Source: Lojkania enalia (lineage: Eukaryota > Ascomycota > Dothideomycetes > Pleosporales). Taken from it: a DNA stretch of 21,696 nt. Shown piece by piece: positions 10,336-21,512 of the stretch; positions within the stretch are counted from its first letter, which is position 1; every line of letters begins with the position of its first letter. The DNA is taken from the NCBI GenBank assembly GCA_010094045.1, contig ML986942.1, positions 1 through 21,696 of the forward strand. Reading direction: 5' to 3'. The translations under genes were made by a program, and so were the position numbers. Below the pieces are notes generated by a model. That model was not told the origin of the DNA. It saw nothing but the letters and a program-made list of their open reading frames with translations, and searched no databases.

Positions 10336-10691
10336 TATAGATACCCTTATAGAAAACCCTATACTAGACCCGGTCGAGATTTAAAACTCTATATAACTAG
10401 AAGAGTAAGACTAATATAAGGTATATAATATACTTAGTAGCTTAATTAACTAAGTAACTAAGTATACTTAGTTATTTAGTTAATTAAGTAAGAAGGAATA
10501 ATAAGAGAACTAAATTATATTTAATAATCTTATAACTTTAACTTTTATAGCTCTTTATAGTTAACTTAAATATCCTTTATATACTCTACTTATATACTTC
10601 TATTATAAGTCTATAAAAATAATCTCCTGTAGTATATAATTACTCCTAGTTATTATCTTATCCTATACCTAGTTAAAGTAAAGCTATTATA
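10336..10691 (+). repeat. 3' LTR of element A (356 bp)
   Basis: It starts tatagatacccttatag and ends aaagctattata. Length equals that of the 5' LTR, and the differences I followed are all transitions. The near-palindromic ttaattaactaagtaactaag cluster is at about 10438-10492. Confidence 0.92.
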
Positions 10692-10696
10692 ATTTC
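10692..10696. repeat. Right target-site duplication of element A (atttc)
   Basis: Matches 6898-6902 exactly. Element B resumes immediately after it in the correct frame. Confidence 0.9.
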
Positions 10697-13600
10697 GGAT
10701 AACTAATACTCTATTTATAGCTCCTATACTACTTAATAATATCTTTAGCCTTCTTACTTTAATAAATAATAGCTGTAACTTATATATAATAGTTAAGAAA
10801 AGGATTATATAAAAAGTTGGACTAAAATACCTCTACCTTCTAATACTATTAATAGCTTTATTATTTAGCAACTTCTCAACTAGAATTATTAAAGAGGTAG
10901 CTATTATTAACTTACTAAATATAGATAGAAGTTAGGTAGATTTAGGTTAGATATTTACTTACGTAGTCTTAAGAATAGAAGAAGATTATAATATAATCTT
11001 AAGATACTTATAGAGGTAAAGTAAGAATGTAGTTATTAACCTAAAAATAGAAATCCTATATATTTATAGAACGGAGGTAATTATATAAAACTAAAAGCTT
11101 TAAAAATAGTAATATATAGCTAATATTACCTAAGTTTTAATATATACTTTTTCTACTATAGTAAAATACTATAGAAGATACCTATAAGATTTTCTTACTA
11201 AACTATCCTATATCTTTACCGTTAGTATAGCTAATATTTAGAAGGCTCTAGAAAATAAGCCGAAGATAGACCCTCGTATAAAACTCTTTAAAGAATATAT
11301 ATAGTAGCTTTATACCTTTAATTAATAGGAAGCTAATAAGTTACTACTTTTAAGACTAGGAGTAGACTATATAATTAAGCTAGAAGGGAAAGATAGAAGC
11401 CCTTTAAGGATCCCCTTAGGTCCTTTATATAGAATATTATAGGAGATACTTCTTATCTTTTAAAAGACTCTAATAGAACTTTTTAATAAAGAATTTATTT
11501 AGGTTAATAATTCCCTAGCTATAGTATTAGTCCTATTTATACGAAAACTAGAGGGTAGCTTTTATTTCTATATTAACTACCGCGTCCTAAATACTATTAT
11601 ATAGAAAGACTACTACTTTCTACTTCTAATCTAAAAAATACTAAATTAAATTAGTCGAGTTAAATAGTTTACAAAACTTAATATTATTGCTATATTTAAT
11701 AAGATCTAAATTAAAAAAGGGGATAAGTAGAAAATAGCGTTTATAACCTACTATAGTTTATATAAGTAGCTAGTTATACTCTTTAACCTTATAAATACTC
11801 TAAGTACCTTCTAATAGTATATTAATTATATAATCTAGGAGTATTTAAGCGACTTTATCTTAGTATATTTAGATAATATTCTTATATATATAGACAGCTC
11901 CCTATAAAACTATTAGTACTATATTAAAGTAATCTTTTAAAAGCTAATAGATACTAGCTTCTAATTTAATATTAATAAGTGGGAATTTAAGATCTGTATA
12001 ATAAAATATCTTAGTTTTATTATTAATGCGGAAAAAGGTATCTAAATAAACCTATAGAAAGTTAAAGTAATCTAGAACTAAGAAGCGCTTATATTAGTTT
12101 ATAATATATAAAGCTTTTTAAACTTTATAAACTTCTACTACTAGTTTATTAAAGAATTTTCTAAAGTAGTTACTCTACTAACAACTCTTACCTAAAGAGA
12201 ATAAGAGAAGAAATAGTTTTAACTCGATAATTAGGTACTTACTACCTTTAATTATTTAAAGTAATACTTTATATAAGCGCTAGTATTAGTCTAATATAAC
12301 TCTAAAAGGGAAACGATTCTAGAGTATAATACCTCTAGCTAGTATATTAGAAGTACGTTTTTATAATATAATAATAAAGAAGTTCTATAACCTATTACTT
12401 TTATATTAAAGTAAATACTTCTTATAGAGTATAACTATCTAATCTATAATAAGAAATTACTAGTAGTTATATAATATCTTAAGGAATAGAAGAAGTTTTT
12501 AAAATTATTTATATACTTTATAGTTTATATAGATTATTATAACCTAAAATACTTTATTAAAGTATAGAGGCTCTCTAAGTACTAGATAAGGTAGGCGGTA
12601 TTTTTTACCCAGTTTAACTTCTAGTTTAAATATAAGCTAGATAAGTTTAATATTCTAGCTAATACTCTCTTATATTATAATTAGAATCTTCTAAAAGGAG
12701 CTAATAATAAGTAGATCTAGGAAAGGATTAACTAACTTTTTAAACCGTTTAATTTTAAGAATAGAGTTTATATAGCCTTTATATAAACTAGAAACTAGCG
12801 TACTAAAGATACTCCTAATAATTAGATAGAGGTAGTTGCTTTAGAAGACTTTATATTAGAGGAGGAATCTATAGATAAAAGAGAGTTTATAACTAAGATA
12901 TTGTATAAGAAGTAGTAAATACTAATAGAAACCTTATAGTAAGATATCTAAGATAAAAGATAAGACGTATACTATACTTCTCTATACTACTAAAGTAGGG
13001 GAAAGAATACTTTTAAAAACCCTCTATTACTTTAGGATTAACCTATCTAACCTTTTAGTCCTAAGAGATAGATTAATATAGAGAAAACGCGCTTAAGTTT
13101 CTAAGAGCAAGTTACTTTATATAAAGCTAATTTAAGAAACTTATAACTCTTATTTAACTAGCTATTCTAGTAAGAATATTACGATCGGGTTAATATTATA
13201 ATATAACTTTTAGTCTAGAATAGTAGTAGATATTAAATACTTTATATAAAATTACTATTCTTATAGTAGAAATATAGTTTAGTATTCTAGAAAAAAAGGT
13301 CTACTATATTCTCTTTTAGTCCCTAAGAGGATATAGTTAGAAATTTTAATAGACTATATTATTAACTTATTAAGAACTATATATAGTAATAAGTATATTC
13401 TTATTATTACGGACCGTTTAAGTAAAGAAGTATTCTTTATTATTATCCTAGACTTTAAGAATTAAATATTAGCTAATAAGTTTATTAAGTATTTTATAGT
13501 ATATTATAGGCTCCTATAAATAATAGTTTCTAATAAAAGAGAGTAGTTTATATAAAATATATAAGCACGCGTCTACTAAATTCTTAAGATTAAGTAAAGG

Positions 13601-14410
13601 CTATTAATAGTATACTATCTAGAGACTGATAGAAGTATAGAGTATATAAACTAGCTACTTAAAAAGCTTTTCCGCTACTATTATAACTACTACTAGAATA
13701 ACTAGGATCTATAGCTACTACTAGCTTAAATTACTATTAGTACTAGGGACGCTTCTTTTATAAGAGTTAGCCTATTCTTTCTTACTTATAGCTATTACCT
13801 AAACTTAGGAGAGTCTATATAACTAGAAGAGAAGCCGCTAATAGAGTAGTCTAGAAACCCTCTTTATATAGTAAAATAGATTATTAGTAAATTAAAAGAC
13901 TATATTAAATTTATATAAGTAATAATAGCCTATATATAATAGTAGTAGAAAGAAATTTATAATTATATAAGAGATTTTATACAATAATATTAATTTGGAG
14001 ATAAAGTTTAGCTTAATATATATAATATTAAGATAGACCTTATAAGGAAAAAGAAGCTTTATAAGCTCTATTAATAATATATAGTTATTAAGACTATTAG
14101 ATAAAATATATACTAACTAGACACCCTATTAGGAATTTATAATATCTTCTATATAATACTATTTCGCTCTATTACTTAAGACCTATTACTAAATTAAATA
14201 TAGGATAACTATTAACTAGCGCTAATTAGTATTAGAAACGAAGATAAATAGAAGTTTAAAAAAATCTAAGATGTATAAGTAATTAGTAAGAGAAAAAGTA
14301 GCCTAAAATAGTAGTTCCTTTATAAATAGACTAGTTATACTATACTCTTATAGAACGACTAGAACGACTATAAAAATATAATTGCTTTAGAAGAATTTAA
14401 ATAGAATATA
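10697..14410 (+). pseudogene. pol: Element B pol (protease, RT, RNase H, integrase, chromodomain), RIP-mutated
   Basis: Polyprotein of element B. The aspartic protease comes first: FIAPILLNN then TLINNSCNLY at 10753-10785, where families of this type have an A-L-I-D-x-G-C box, so the catalytic Asp is now Asn. RT follows, with NYRVLNTII at 11575-11602, KDYYFLLLI after it, and VYLDNILIYI at about 11861-11890 (YLDD mutated to YLDN). RNase H is at about 12310-12690, including CNYLIYNKKLL-like and FNILANTLL blocks. The integrase core carries ILIDYIINLLR at 13343 and ITDRLSKEVFFI at about 13405-13440. A chromodomain-like end spans about 14270-14400 (IIALEEFK). Protease and RT share one frame, while integrase is shifted by one base. 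Stops are nearly all at Gln/Trp sites. Element C interrupts B just after this region. Confidence 0.87.
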
Positions 14411-14417
14411 GAGCTAT

Positions 14418-14783
14418 TATAGATATCCTTATAGTAAACCCCGTACTAGACTTAATCGAAATCTAGAACTCTATATAGTTAGAAGAATAAGACTAATATA
14501 AGGTATATAATATATTTAATAGCTTAGTTAATTAAGTAACTAAATATACTTAGTAGCTTAGTCGATTAAGTAACTAAGTAAAAGAAAATAATAAGGGAAC
14601 TAAATTATATTTAACAACCTTACAACTCCGATTTTTATAGCTCCTTATAGTTAACTTAAATATCTTTTATATATTCTACTTATATACTTCTATTATAAGC
14701 CTATAAGAATAATATATTTTATAGTATATAATTACTTTTAGTTATTATCTTACCCTATATCTAACTAATTAAAGGCTGTTATA
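14418..14783 (+). repeat. 5' LTR of element C (366 bp)
   Basis: It starts tatagatatccttatag and ends ggctgttata. It pairs with 20923-21288 at equal length, and I saw only transitions between them, as expected for LTRs identical at insertion and then mutated by RIP. The palindromic motif cluster is at about 14520-14580. Confidence 0.92.
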
Positions 14784-14890
14784 TTTTAACTACCCTTATA
14801 AAGTTAGAAGAAGTAAGACTAGTTAGACTACCCTAGTTATAAGGAAAGAGATACCTTTAGTAAGTAATATAGAAAACTCACGTAAGTAGA
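14784..14890 (+). other. Element C leader
   Basis: 107 bp between the LTR and gag, aligned with 7259-7366 of A. It starts ttttaactaccc and shows no recognisable TGG-type primer-binding site. Confidence 0.5.
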
Positions 14891-17800
14891 ATATTAGGAT
14901 TAGCTAGTAAAACTACCTCTTTAGAGGCAGATATAACAACTATATTTATAAGAATATAGAACAAATTAGTATAATAATAGAAACAGCTAGTTCTAGTAGA
15001 CAAATAGATAAGAAGCCTAAAGGAGACTTAGGATAGCCTTCTTAAAAGTCTTAAAGGAATATAAGGAATAGTTAATAGTAAATAAGGGATAGAACTAATA
15101 AAAATTATCTAAAAACTCAAACAAGTTAAAAGAGTACTACTAATAATATATTACTAATAATAAATTAAACTAGTACTACTTAATAAGTTTAATAGAACTA
15201 GGTCTAAGCTTAAAAGATTCCTAGTAGTAGTAAGAATCTATATTAATACTAACCTCGATATTATTTAATATAAGAACGAGAAAGTACTATTTATAGAAGT
15301 ATACTTAACGGGTAAACTATTTAACTAGTTCTAGTCCTTCTTAATAGACTTTAAGAACTATGTAGAAGAATACTAGAAGAGTAAAACTAAAGTAATATTT
15401 GCGAGTCTAGTATACTTCTAATAGAAACTTAAACTAGTATTTAGAAATATTAACAAAGTATAAGTAGTAGAAGATAGATTCTACAATCTAGTTTAACTAG
15501 GATCTATTATCTTATATATATTAAGCTTTTAATAGCTCTTAAATAAAGTTACTTAGAATAATTATAGTATAATAGTAAAGTTCTATAGAGAATTAAAAAT
15601 AGAAATAAGAAGAGTAATAATATATATAGAGTAACTATAGGACCTAGTATTATACTTCTAACTAGTAAAAAGAATCGATAATAAACTATACTAGTTTAAA
15701 AATAAAGAAAGATAAATATACTACTAAAGAATATACTTCTTAGTAAAAGCTATTAACGCGGGCGGATTTATAGATCTAAGTACTACTAGAGAAAAGAAGT
15801 CTAAGTTATAGGCGACTTAGGAAAAGAAGACTTAAAAGAAAGATATTAAATACTACAACTATTAGAAATTAGGATATATAGTAAAGGAATATTAAAGTAA
15901 AAAGAAGAAAAGAAGAAACTAGCCTACGGAAAATAAACCGCAGGAAGTAGATAAAGAAAAACTAGCCGCAACTATAGAATATAGAACCTTATATTAGTTC
16001 TTCTATAATAAAGATAAGTGTTAAATATATTAACAACTTAAAGAAGCTATAGAATATTAGCCTTAGAAGAAAATATAATTTATAGTAACACAGGAATATA
16101 TAAAAAGATAGCTAGAAAAAGTTTAAGAAATATTAGATAAAGATAAAAAAATAAATACCCTATTATAAATAGAAGAAACTACTACTAAAGTACTAACACC
16201 TAAACTAGTATTTAGAGTATATTTTATATACTAATAAGGAATAATTAAGTATAAATAGGGAACCCCAACTCTTATAGCCACCCTATAAGAGAAACTACCT
16301 ATAAGGTTTTATAATAAAAATAGACTAGAATAAAATATTGTTAACGTTTACGAAGAATAGTAAAATATCTACTCTAGAGAAATCTACTTCTTATACTTCT
16401 AAAAATAGATAGAAACTATAAAAGTAGTAGAAGAGTACCTTAAAATAATAGATTAGGATAAGGCTGCGTATATAGTATAGAAAGTAGTAGCCTTCTTATA
16501 AAGTAAAGTACTAGTAAAATACTAGATACTAAAAGCGTTACAATATAAATAAGAATAGGATTATTAGGTTAGAGAAGATAATAACCCCTATATAAACTAA
16601 TACTATCTAGTATATTTTAAGATAGTATATATATTATATATTAAACGATAGTATAAAGCCTACTAAGGAAGAAAGGGAAATATAGATATATAGCTAAGAT
16701 AACTAAATAAAGATAAAGTACTAGGAAGTCTTATAAAATAAGAAGCTATAATAGAATAGGAAGTTATTAAATAAACCTAAAACTATATAATACTTAAACT
16801 TAGACCTCTACTATCTAAAGTATATATTAGGGGAAGGCTATAGTATAAATACCTAGAATAAAAATATCCGAAATATATATCTATAAAAGAAGTAATAGTC
16901 TACTAGTCTAAGATAACTTAGCTATATAGGAACGTAAGAGAATACTACTTTATAATACCCAGATAGTACCACAGCTATAAAGTATATATACTTATTAATA
17001 GTAGAGTAATAAAGAATTTTATAGCTAGTAACTATATTGTTAGAAAAGAAATACTTATAATATAACTAGAACGATCTTATATAATTTAAATTATAGAAGG
17101 GAAAGATTTCTAGAAGAAGGTTATATATACTATAGAACTAGGAGAGTTTGAAATTCTAGGAACAATCTAATAAGAATAAATATTCTAAATTGTAGAGATT
17201 ACTAACTATAATATTATCCTAGGAATTCTATAGTTAAGAAAAGAAAACTTTTAGATAAATTAGTAAATGGGACGAATTATCCTTAAAAACTCTAGTTAAC
17301 TAATTAAGGAATAACTTACTGTAATAGTAAAAGAAGCAGTAAAAGAATTATTCTTAATAGAAAACGTATTATATAGTATATTTAAAGAATACTAATATTT
17401 AATAAAACAACTTTAAGAACTACTATAATATCTACCTAAATACGGAGAATATAATTATAAAATTAAACTATAACTAGAAAAAGAACCCGGATATAGACTA
17501 ATATATAGTCTAATACTAAGAGAAATAGAGGCTCTAGAATAATATATAGATAAATACCTAAAGAAAGGAATAATTAGAGAATTAAACTTACTAGTAGTAT
17601 ACCCTATACTCTTTATAGATAAGAAAGAAATAACTAACCTATAAATATACGTCGATTATTACACCCTTAATAATATTATAATTAAAGATTAATATCCTTT
17701 ACTACTTATTTATAACTTAAGAAACTAATTAAGAGGAGCTACTATCTTTATAAAATTAGACATCTAGAACGTATACTATTAAATCTGTATTAAAGAAGGA

Positions 17801-20281
17801 GACGAATAGAAAATAGTATTTAGAATAAAAAAAGAACTCTTTAAATACCTAGTTATACTATTTAAACTTATTAATATACTAGCTACCTTCTAAAAATGAA
17901 TTAATAAGGTACTAAGACCCTATCTTAGATAATTCTATATAGTATACTTAGATAATATTCTTATATATTTAAAAATAAAATAGGAATATAAGGAATATAT
18001 TAAATAAGTACTACGTATATTATAAGTAGTAAAACTATACTTTAAAGTAAGGAAGTATAAATTTTATACTACGAGAATAGACTATTTAGAATTTATTATC
18101 GAACTAGGACAACTATAAATAAATCTAAATAAATTAGTAGTAATTAGAGACTAACTAACTTTAAAGTTAATTAAAGATGTCTAATCCTTTATAGAATTTT
18201 ATAACTTCTATTAAACCTTTATTAATAATTAGAGTGATATAACTACACCTCTAACTTAACTATTAAAGAAAGACGTTACCTTTATATAGGGAAATAAACA
18301 AGAAAAAGCCTTCTAAGAAGTTAAGAAACAATTTTAGTAAGAACCGGTACTAAAACTCTATAACCTAGAAAAGAAAGCTTTTATAAAAACCGACGTATTA
18401 GGAACAAGAATAGCCGGAATTCTTATACAAATCTATAATAGAAAATAATACCTAGTAGTATACTATTTATAAAAACTTATACTAGTAGAAATAAATTATA
18501 ATATATATAACTAAGAACTTCTAGCTATTATAGTATACTTTAAAGAATAGCGTATATATCTATAAGAAGCGAAATAGTAAATTAAAGTCTATTACGATTA
18601 TAAGAATCTTACTACCTTTCTTACTACTAAAACTCTTACCCCTAGATAAGTTAGATAGTTATAAGAACTAGCTATATTCGATTTTAAGATTATTTATATT
18701 AGCAGAAAATAGAACTAAAGAGTAGATATATTAAGTAGACTACTAGAATATAAATAAGAGAAAGGAACTATAACTATACTACTAAAAAGATAGTAAAATA
18801 GAAGTATAATATATAATTATCTATAACTTACAGTAATAACTATTATTAAAGAAGTAAGCTAGATAATACTAATTAGATTAGTAATAGATAGGATACCTAA
18901 AGAACTCTAAGAATAAGAACTAGAATAGATAGATAAACTATTATACGTTTACAATTAAATTTATATACTAGTTAAAGTTAGAAAAGAATTTATTAGGTAA
19001 TTCTATAAAGCCCCTACCTATAGATACTAAGGAATAGAAAAAATACTAGAATAAATTCTTAGAGGATTCTACTTTCCTAAAGTAAAGGAATAAATAAAGA
19101 ATATATTACGAGAATATATAAACTGCTAATAAAATAAACCTAATAGATATATACCCTATAAACTATTATAAAACCTAGAAATACCTACTAAACTATAAAT
19201 AGAAATTACTATAGACTTTATTATTAAGCTACTAAAATTAAAAGACTACTTTAAGGGAGAAGTATATAACTCTATTATAATAATTATAGATAGACTTATA
19301 AAATATACCTACTTTATTCCCTATAATAAAGTATTATTAGTAGAATAAGTTATAAATATCTTCCTAAGATAGATTATAGTATAGTATAGAGTATTCTAGA
19401 AGATAATTATAAACTAAGATACTAAGTTTACTTTAAAGTTTTAGTAGATAATTATAAACTTACTAGAAATTAAATATAAACTATTTATAGTATTTTATCT
19501 ATAGATAGATAAGTAGATAGAGTAAATAAATTAAACAGTAGAATAATACCTAAGATACTACCTTAATTACTAATAAAATAATTAGGTAGTACTACTACTA
19601 ATAGTATAACTTGCGTATAATAGTACTATATATAGTATAACTAGAGTATTACTATTTATAGTAAACTATAGATATAAACTAAAAACCTATAATACTCTAA
19701 TTAAAGTAGTATTATAGGTTCTATAAGTATAGGAATAAGTTAAGATTATTTAATAAACGTAAGACTTACTAAAGAAAGACTTCTAATTCCTATAATATAC
19801 TATAAAGAAATACTATAATAAGAAATATAAACAACTACCTTACTTTAAGAAGAGAGAAAAAGTTTAGCTGCTAAGACGAAATATTTAAAGTAAATAACTA
19901 AGTAGTAAACTAGACTATATTAAAATCGGACTATATAAGATAGAAGAATAGATATTACCCGTAAACTATTAACTTAAACTATCTACAACTATAAAAATCT
20001 ATCTAACCTTTTATATTGTACTTATAGAAAAGGTACCCTAAAATACTAAACTAGTAGTATATAATATAGACGTATATAGAGAAGATTAGGAATAGAAAGT
20101 TAAGAAGATAATAAAATATAGGATATAGAATAGTAAATAATACTATCTAGTTAGATAGTTAAGAATAGATAAATACGGGAACCTATAAAGTAATATCTAA
20201 AAACTAGAAGAAAACCTTAACTCTATAGTATTATAGGTATATTATAGAACTCGAATTTATAAAGAAAATCTAGAAATAGAG
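14891..20281 (+). pseudogene. gag-pol: Element C gag-pol polyprotein, single frame, RIP-mutated
   Basis: One frame can be followed for about 1,790 codons. Order: Gag N-terminus (ILGLASKTTSLEADITT), capsid core at about 15200-15640 (FNRTRSKLKRFLV, IYINTNLDII), CCHC knuckle at 15848-15895 (YYNY-stop-KLGYIVKEY), and a post-knuckle region to about 16980. Then protease at 16985-17030 (ILINSRVIKNFIAS, Asp to Asn in the D-S-G box) and RT with IYVDYYTLNNI at about 17640-17675 and VYLDNILIYL at 17942-17971. RNase H spans about 18385-18740 (KTDVLGTRIAGIL), the H2C2 region 18985-19150, and the integrase core starts IDFIIKLLKLKDYF at 19211 and continues IIIIIDRLIKY. A chromodomain-like tail (IIKYRI, YYLVR) spans about 20105-20260. 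Knuckle, protease, RT, integrase and tail all share the same phase, so Gag and Pol were made without frameshifting. The first codon reads ATA; the start is an inference. Dozens of TAG/TAA inactivate it. Confidence 0.9.
15905..16980 (+). other. Element C post-knuckle region between nucleocapsid and protease
   Basis: About 360 codons in the gag-pol phase between the CCHC knuckle and the protease motif; in element B the corresponding gap is only about 250 bases. Composition is rich in Glu, Lys, Thr and Leu. A readable block at 16441-16540 continues into VVAFL-SKVLVKY, and a further one resembles LVYFE-V-ILY-R-YK near 16605-16660. Most of it is also present in A (8371-9300), so it belongs to the family. 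I do not recognise a domain. It could be a Gag C-terminal extension or a linker cleaved by the protease. Confidence 0.6.
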
Positions 20282-20295
20282 TAGTAGGATTAAAT

Positions 20296-20640
20296 AATAT
20301 TAGCTGTATTATAGGAGGCGACTCCGCTTTAAGAAGAAGACCTACTTTATAATCCGCCTCTTCCTCTTCTTTAAGCTACTTCTATATATATTTATAACCC
20401 TCTATCTACCTATACTTTACTTATTCGCGAATTTTCTAAAGATACTAGATTTTTATATAAACTGCTACTACCTTATTAAGAAGTTATTCTAACTCTTCTT
20501 AGGTTAGGCGAATCTCCTCTTCCAGCTTTATAACTTTAATATCCTATTTTACTACTAGAAAGAATTAGGAATAAACTAGTATTATAGAACTATAATATAT
20601 AAGTAATCTAAGTATTATAATCTATATTATATAATAAATA
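20296..20640 (-). pseudogene. Antisense coiled-coil-like frame in element C
   Basis: On the minus strand, downstream of integrase and upstream of the 3' LTR, one frame reads about 110 codons with few interruptions. From its N-terminal side it has a hydrophobic piece (ILVYS, FFLVVK), then KVIKLEEEIRLT-stop-EELE-stop-LLNKVV, then IKI-YL-KIRE-VKYR-IEGYK, and then LKEEEEADYKVGLLLKAES. Leu/Ile spacing suggests a coiled coil. Every stop is TAG/TAA where CAG or CAA is likely. The same frame is in A at 9695-10050. Because the 3' end of gag-pol overlaps its C-terminal end slightly, it may be a bicistronic or antisense accessory gene. The start codon is not determinable and the function is unknown. Confidence 0.55.
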
Positions 20641-20904
20641 TATACTAGTATAAAGGTACTCTAAATAATATAACTTTTTAGGTATCTCTTTCTTATCTAT
20701 CTTATAAGTTAACCTTTTATAAGAATACTAGAAATAAGGTATAATTATTTCGCCTAAACGGTTTATATAATTAGTATAATAGTATCTATTTAGAGTTAAG
20801 TAATAAAGGGGAGATATTAGAAATATATATAGTCTTAGCAGAAATAGTATATTAACCCTACTATATACTAGCTTAGAATAGGAAAACTCTTAGGCTAAGA
20901 GCTT
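20641..20904 (+). other. Element C: noncoding stretch before the purine tract
   Basis: About 264 bp aligned with 10051-10318 of A; no protein frame is recognised. If the antisense frame was transcribed, its promoter would be expected here, but I see no element that supports this. Confidence 0.45.
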
Positions 20905-20916
20905 AGAAGAGGAGAG
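20905..20916 (+). promoter_or_regulatory. Polypurine tract of element C
   Basis: agaagaggagag is a purine run 6 bp before the 3' LTR, in the same place as gagggggaaga in A. Confidence 0.65.
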
Positions 20917-20922
20917 TAGTAT

Positions 20923-21288
20923 TATAGATATTCTTATAGTAAACCCTATACTAGACCTAATTAAGATCTAAAACTTTATATAATTAGAAGAATAAGACTA
21001 ATATAAGGTATATAATATACTTAGTAGTTTAGTTAACTAAGTAACTAAATATATTTAGTAGCTTAGTTAATTAAGTAACTAAGTAAAAGAAAATAATAAG
21101 AGAACTATATTATATTTAATAATCTTATAACTCCGATCTTTATAACTCTTTATAGTTAACTTAAATATCTTTTATATACTCTACTTATATACTTCTATTA
21201 TAAGCTTATAAGAATAATATACTTTATAGTATATAATTACTCTTAATTATTATTCTACCTTACACCTAGCTAATTAGAGGCTGTTATA
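20923..21288 (+). repeat. 3' LTR of element C (366 bp)
   Basis: It starts tatagatattcttatag and ends ggctgttata. It pairs with 14418-14783. The motif cluster ttagttaactaagtaactaa is at about 21029-21085. Confidence 0.92.
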
Positions 21289-21300
21289 GAGGAGGAGGGG
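21289..21300 (+). promoter_or_regulatory. Polypurine tract of element B
   Basis: gaggaggagggg lies 5 bp before the 3' LTR of B and directly abuts the end of element C, so C inserted immediately at the edge of this tract or flanking B sequence was lost. Confidence 0.7.
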
Positions 21301-21305
21301 AATAT

Positions 21306-21507
21306 TATAAAGGTTTTAACTTATAGCTTAGTCCTATTCCTATAATATTATAATAGTAGTTACTCTTATATAACCCTATATCTACCTAAACTAAAGTAAG
21401 TAAATAATATATATCTTACTACTATATACTTTCTCTTCTCTTTCTCTAGCTTTAATAATAATAGATTCTTATTATATCTAATTCTAGTATATCTTTAAAC
21501 CTTCTTA
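21306..21507 (+). repeat. 3' LTR of element B (202 bp)
   Basis: It starts tataaaggttttaact and ends aaccttctta. It matches 5391-5592 over the full length. Confidence 0.9.
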
Positions 21508-21512
21508 ATAAG
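21508..21512. repeat. Right target-site duplication of element B (ataag)
   Basis: Equals 5386-5390. The pogo transposase frame continues from here. Confidence 0.88.

Larger units (their letters stand above)
6903..10691 (+). mobile_element. Element A: internally deleted copy of the A/C gypsy family
   Basis: The element is 3,789 bp with two 356-bp LTRs and a 5-bp duplication. Compared with its full-length relative C (14418-21288), it has the LTR, leader, gag and post-gag region, then jumps at about 9287-9300 to the end of integrase. It therefore lacks about 3.06 kb holding protease, RT, RNase H and most of integrase. It keeps the chromodomain tail, the antisense frame, the purine tract and the 3' LTR. 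Having both LTR ends and a target duplication, it is a bona fide insertion. Either a deletion derivative was mobilised in trans, or the deletion came after insertion; the sequence alone does not decide. Confidence 0.93.
14418..21288 (+). mobile_element. Element C: full-length Ty3/gypsy retrotransposon of the A/C family
   Basis: A 6,871-bp element with two 366-bp LTRs, leader, one long gag-pol frame, a chromodomain-like end, an antisense frame, a polypurine tract and the 3' LTR. It lies inside element B, between the chromodomain of B and the purine tract that precedes the 3' LTR of B. Unlike A and B it lacks a matching target duplication (gctat on the left, gagga on the right), although both LTR ends are complete. 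Its LTRs carry about 10 bp that A lacks (an extra taactaagta-like unit), so A and C are distinct subfamilies or lineages. RIP has removed all coding capacity. Confidence 0.93.
5391..21507 (+). mobile_element. Element B: Ty3/gypsy LTR retrotransposon, interrupted by elements A and C
   Basis: B is bounded by 202-bp LTRs (5391-5592 and 21306-21507) and a perfect 5-bp duplication (ataag). Removing A with its duplication (6903-10696) and C (14418-21288) leaves about 5.45 kb with the order LTR, gag, protease, RT, RNase H, integrase, chromodomain, purine tract, LTR. That is a chromovirus-like Ty3/gypsy. The pol reading frame continues correctly across the A insertion once A is taken out. B itself sits in a pogo transposase. 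All its genes are inactivated by RIP stops plus a few frame changes. Confidence 0.92.

Noticed and set aside
14411..14417. atagag on both sides of C as a target duplication
   Set aside because: It would need LTR ends different from those fixed by the duplication of element A and by the paired LTRs of C; likely a chance match.
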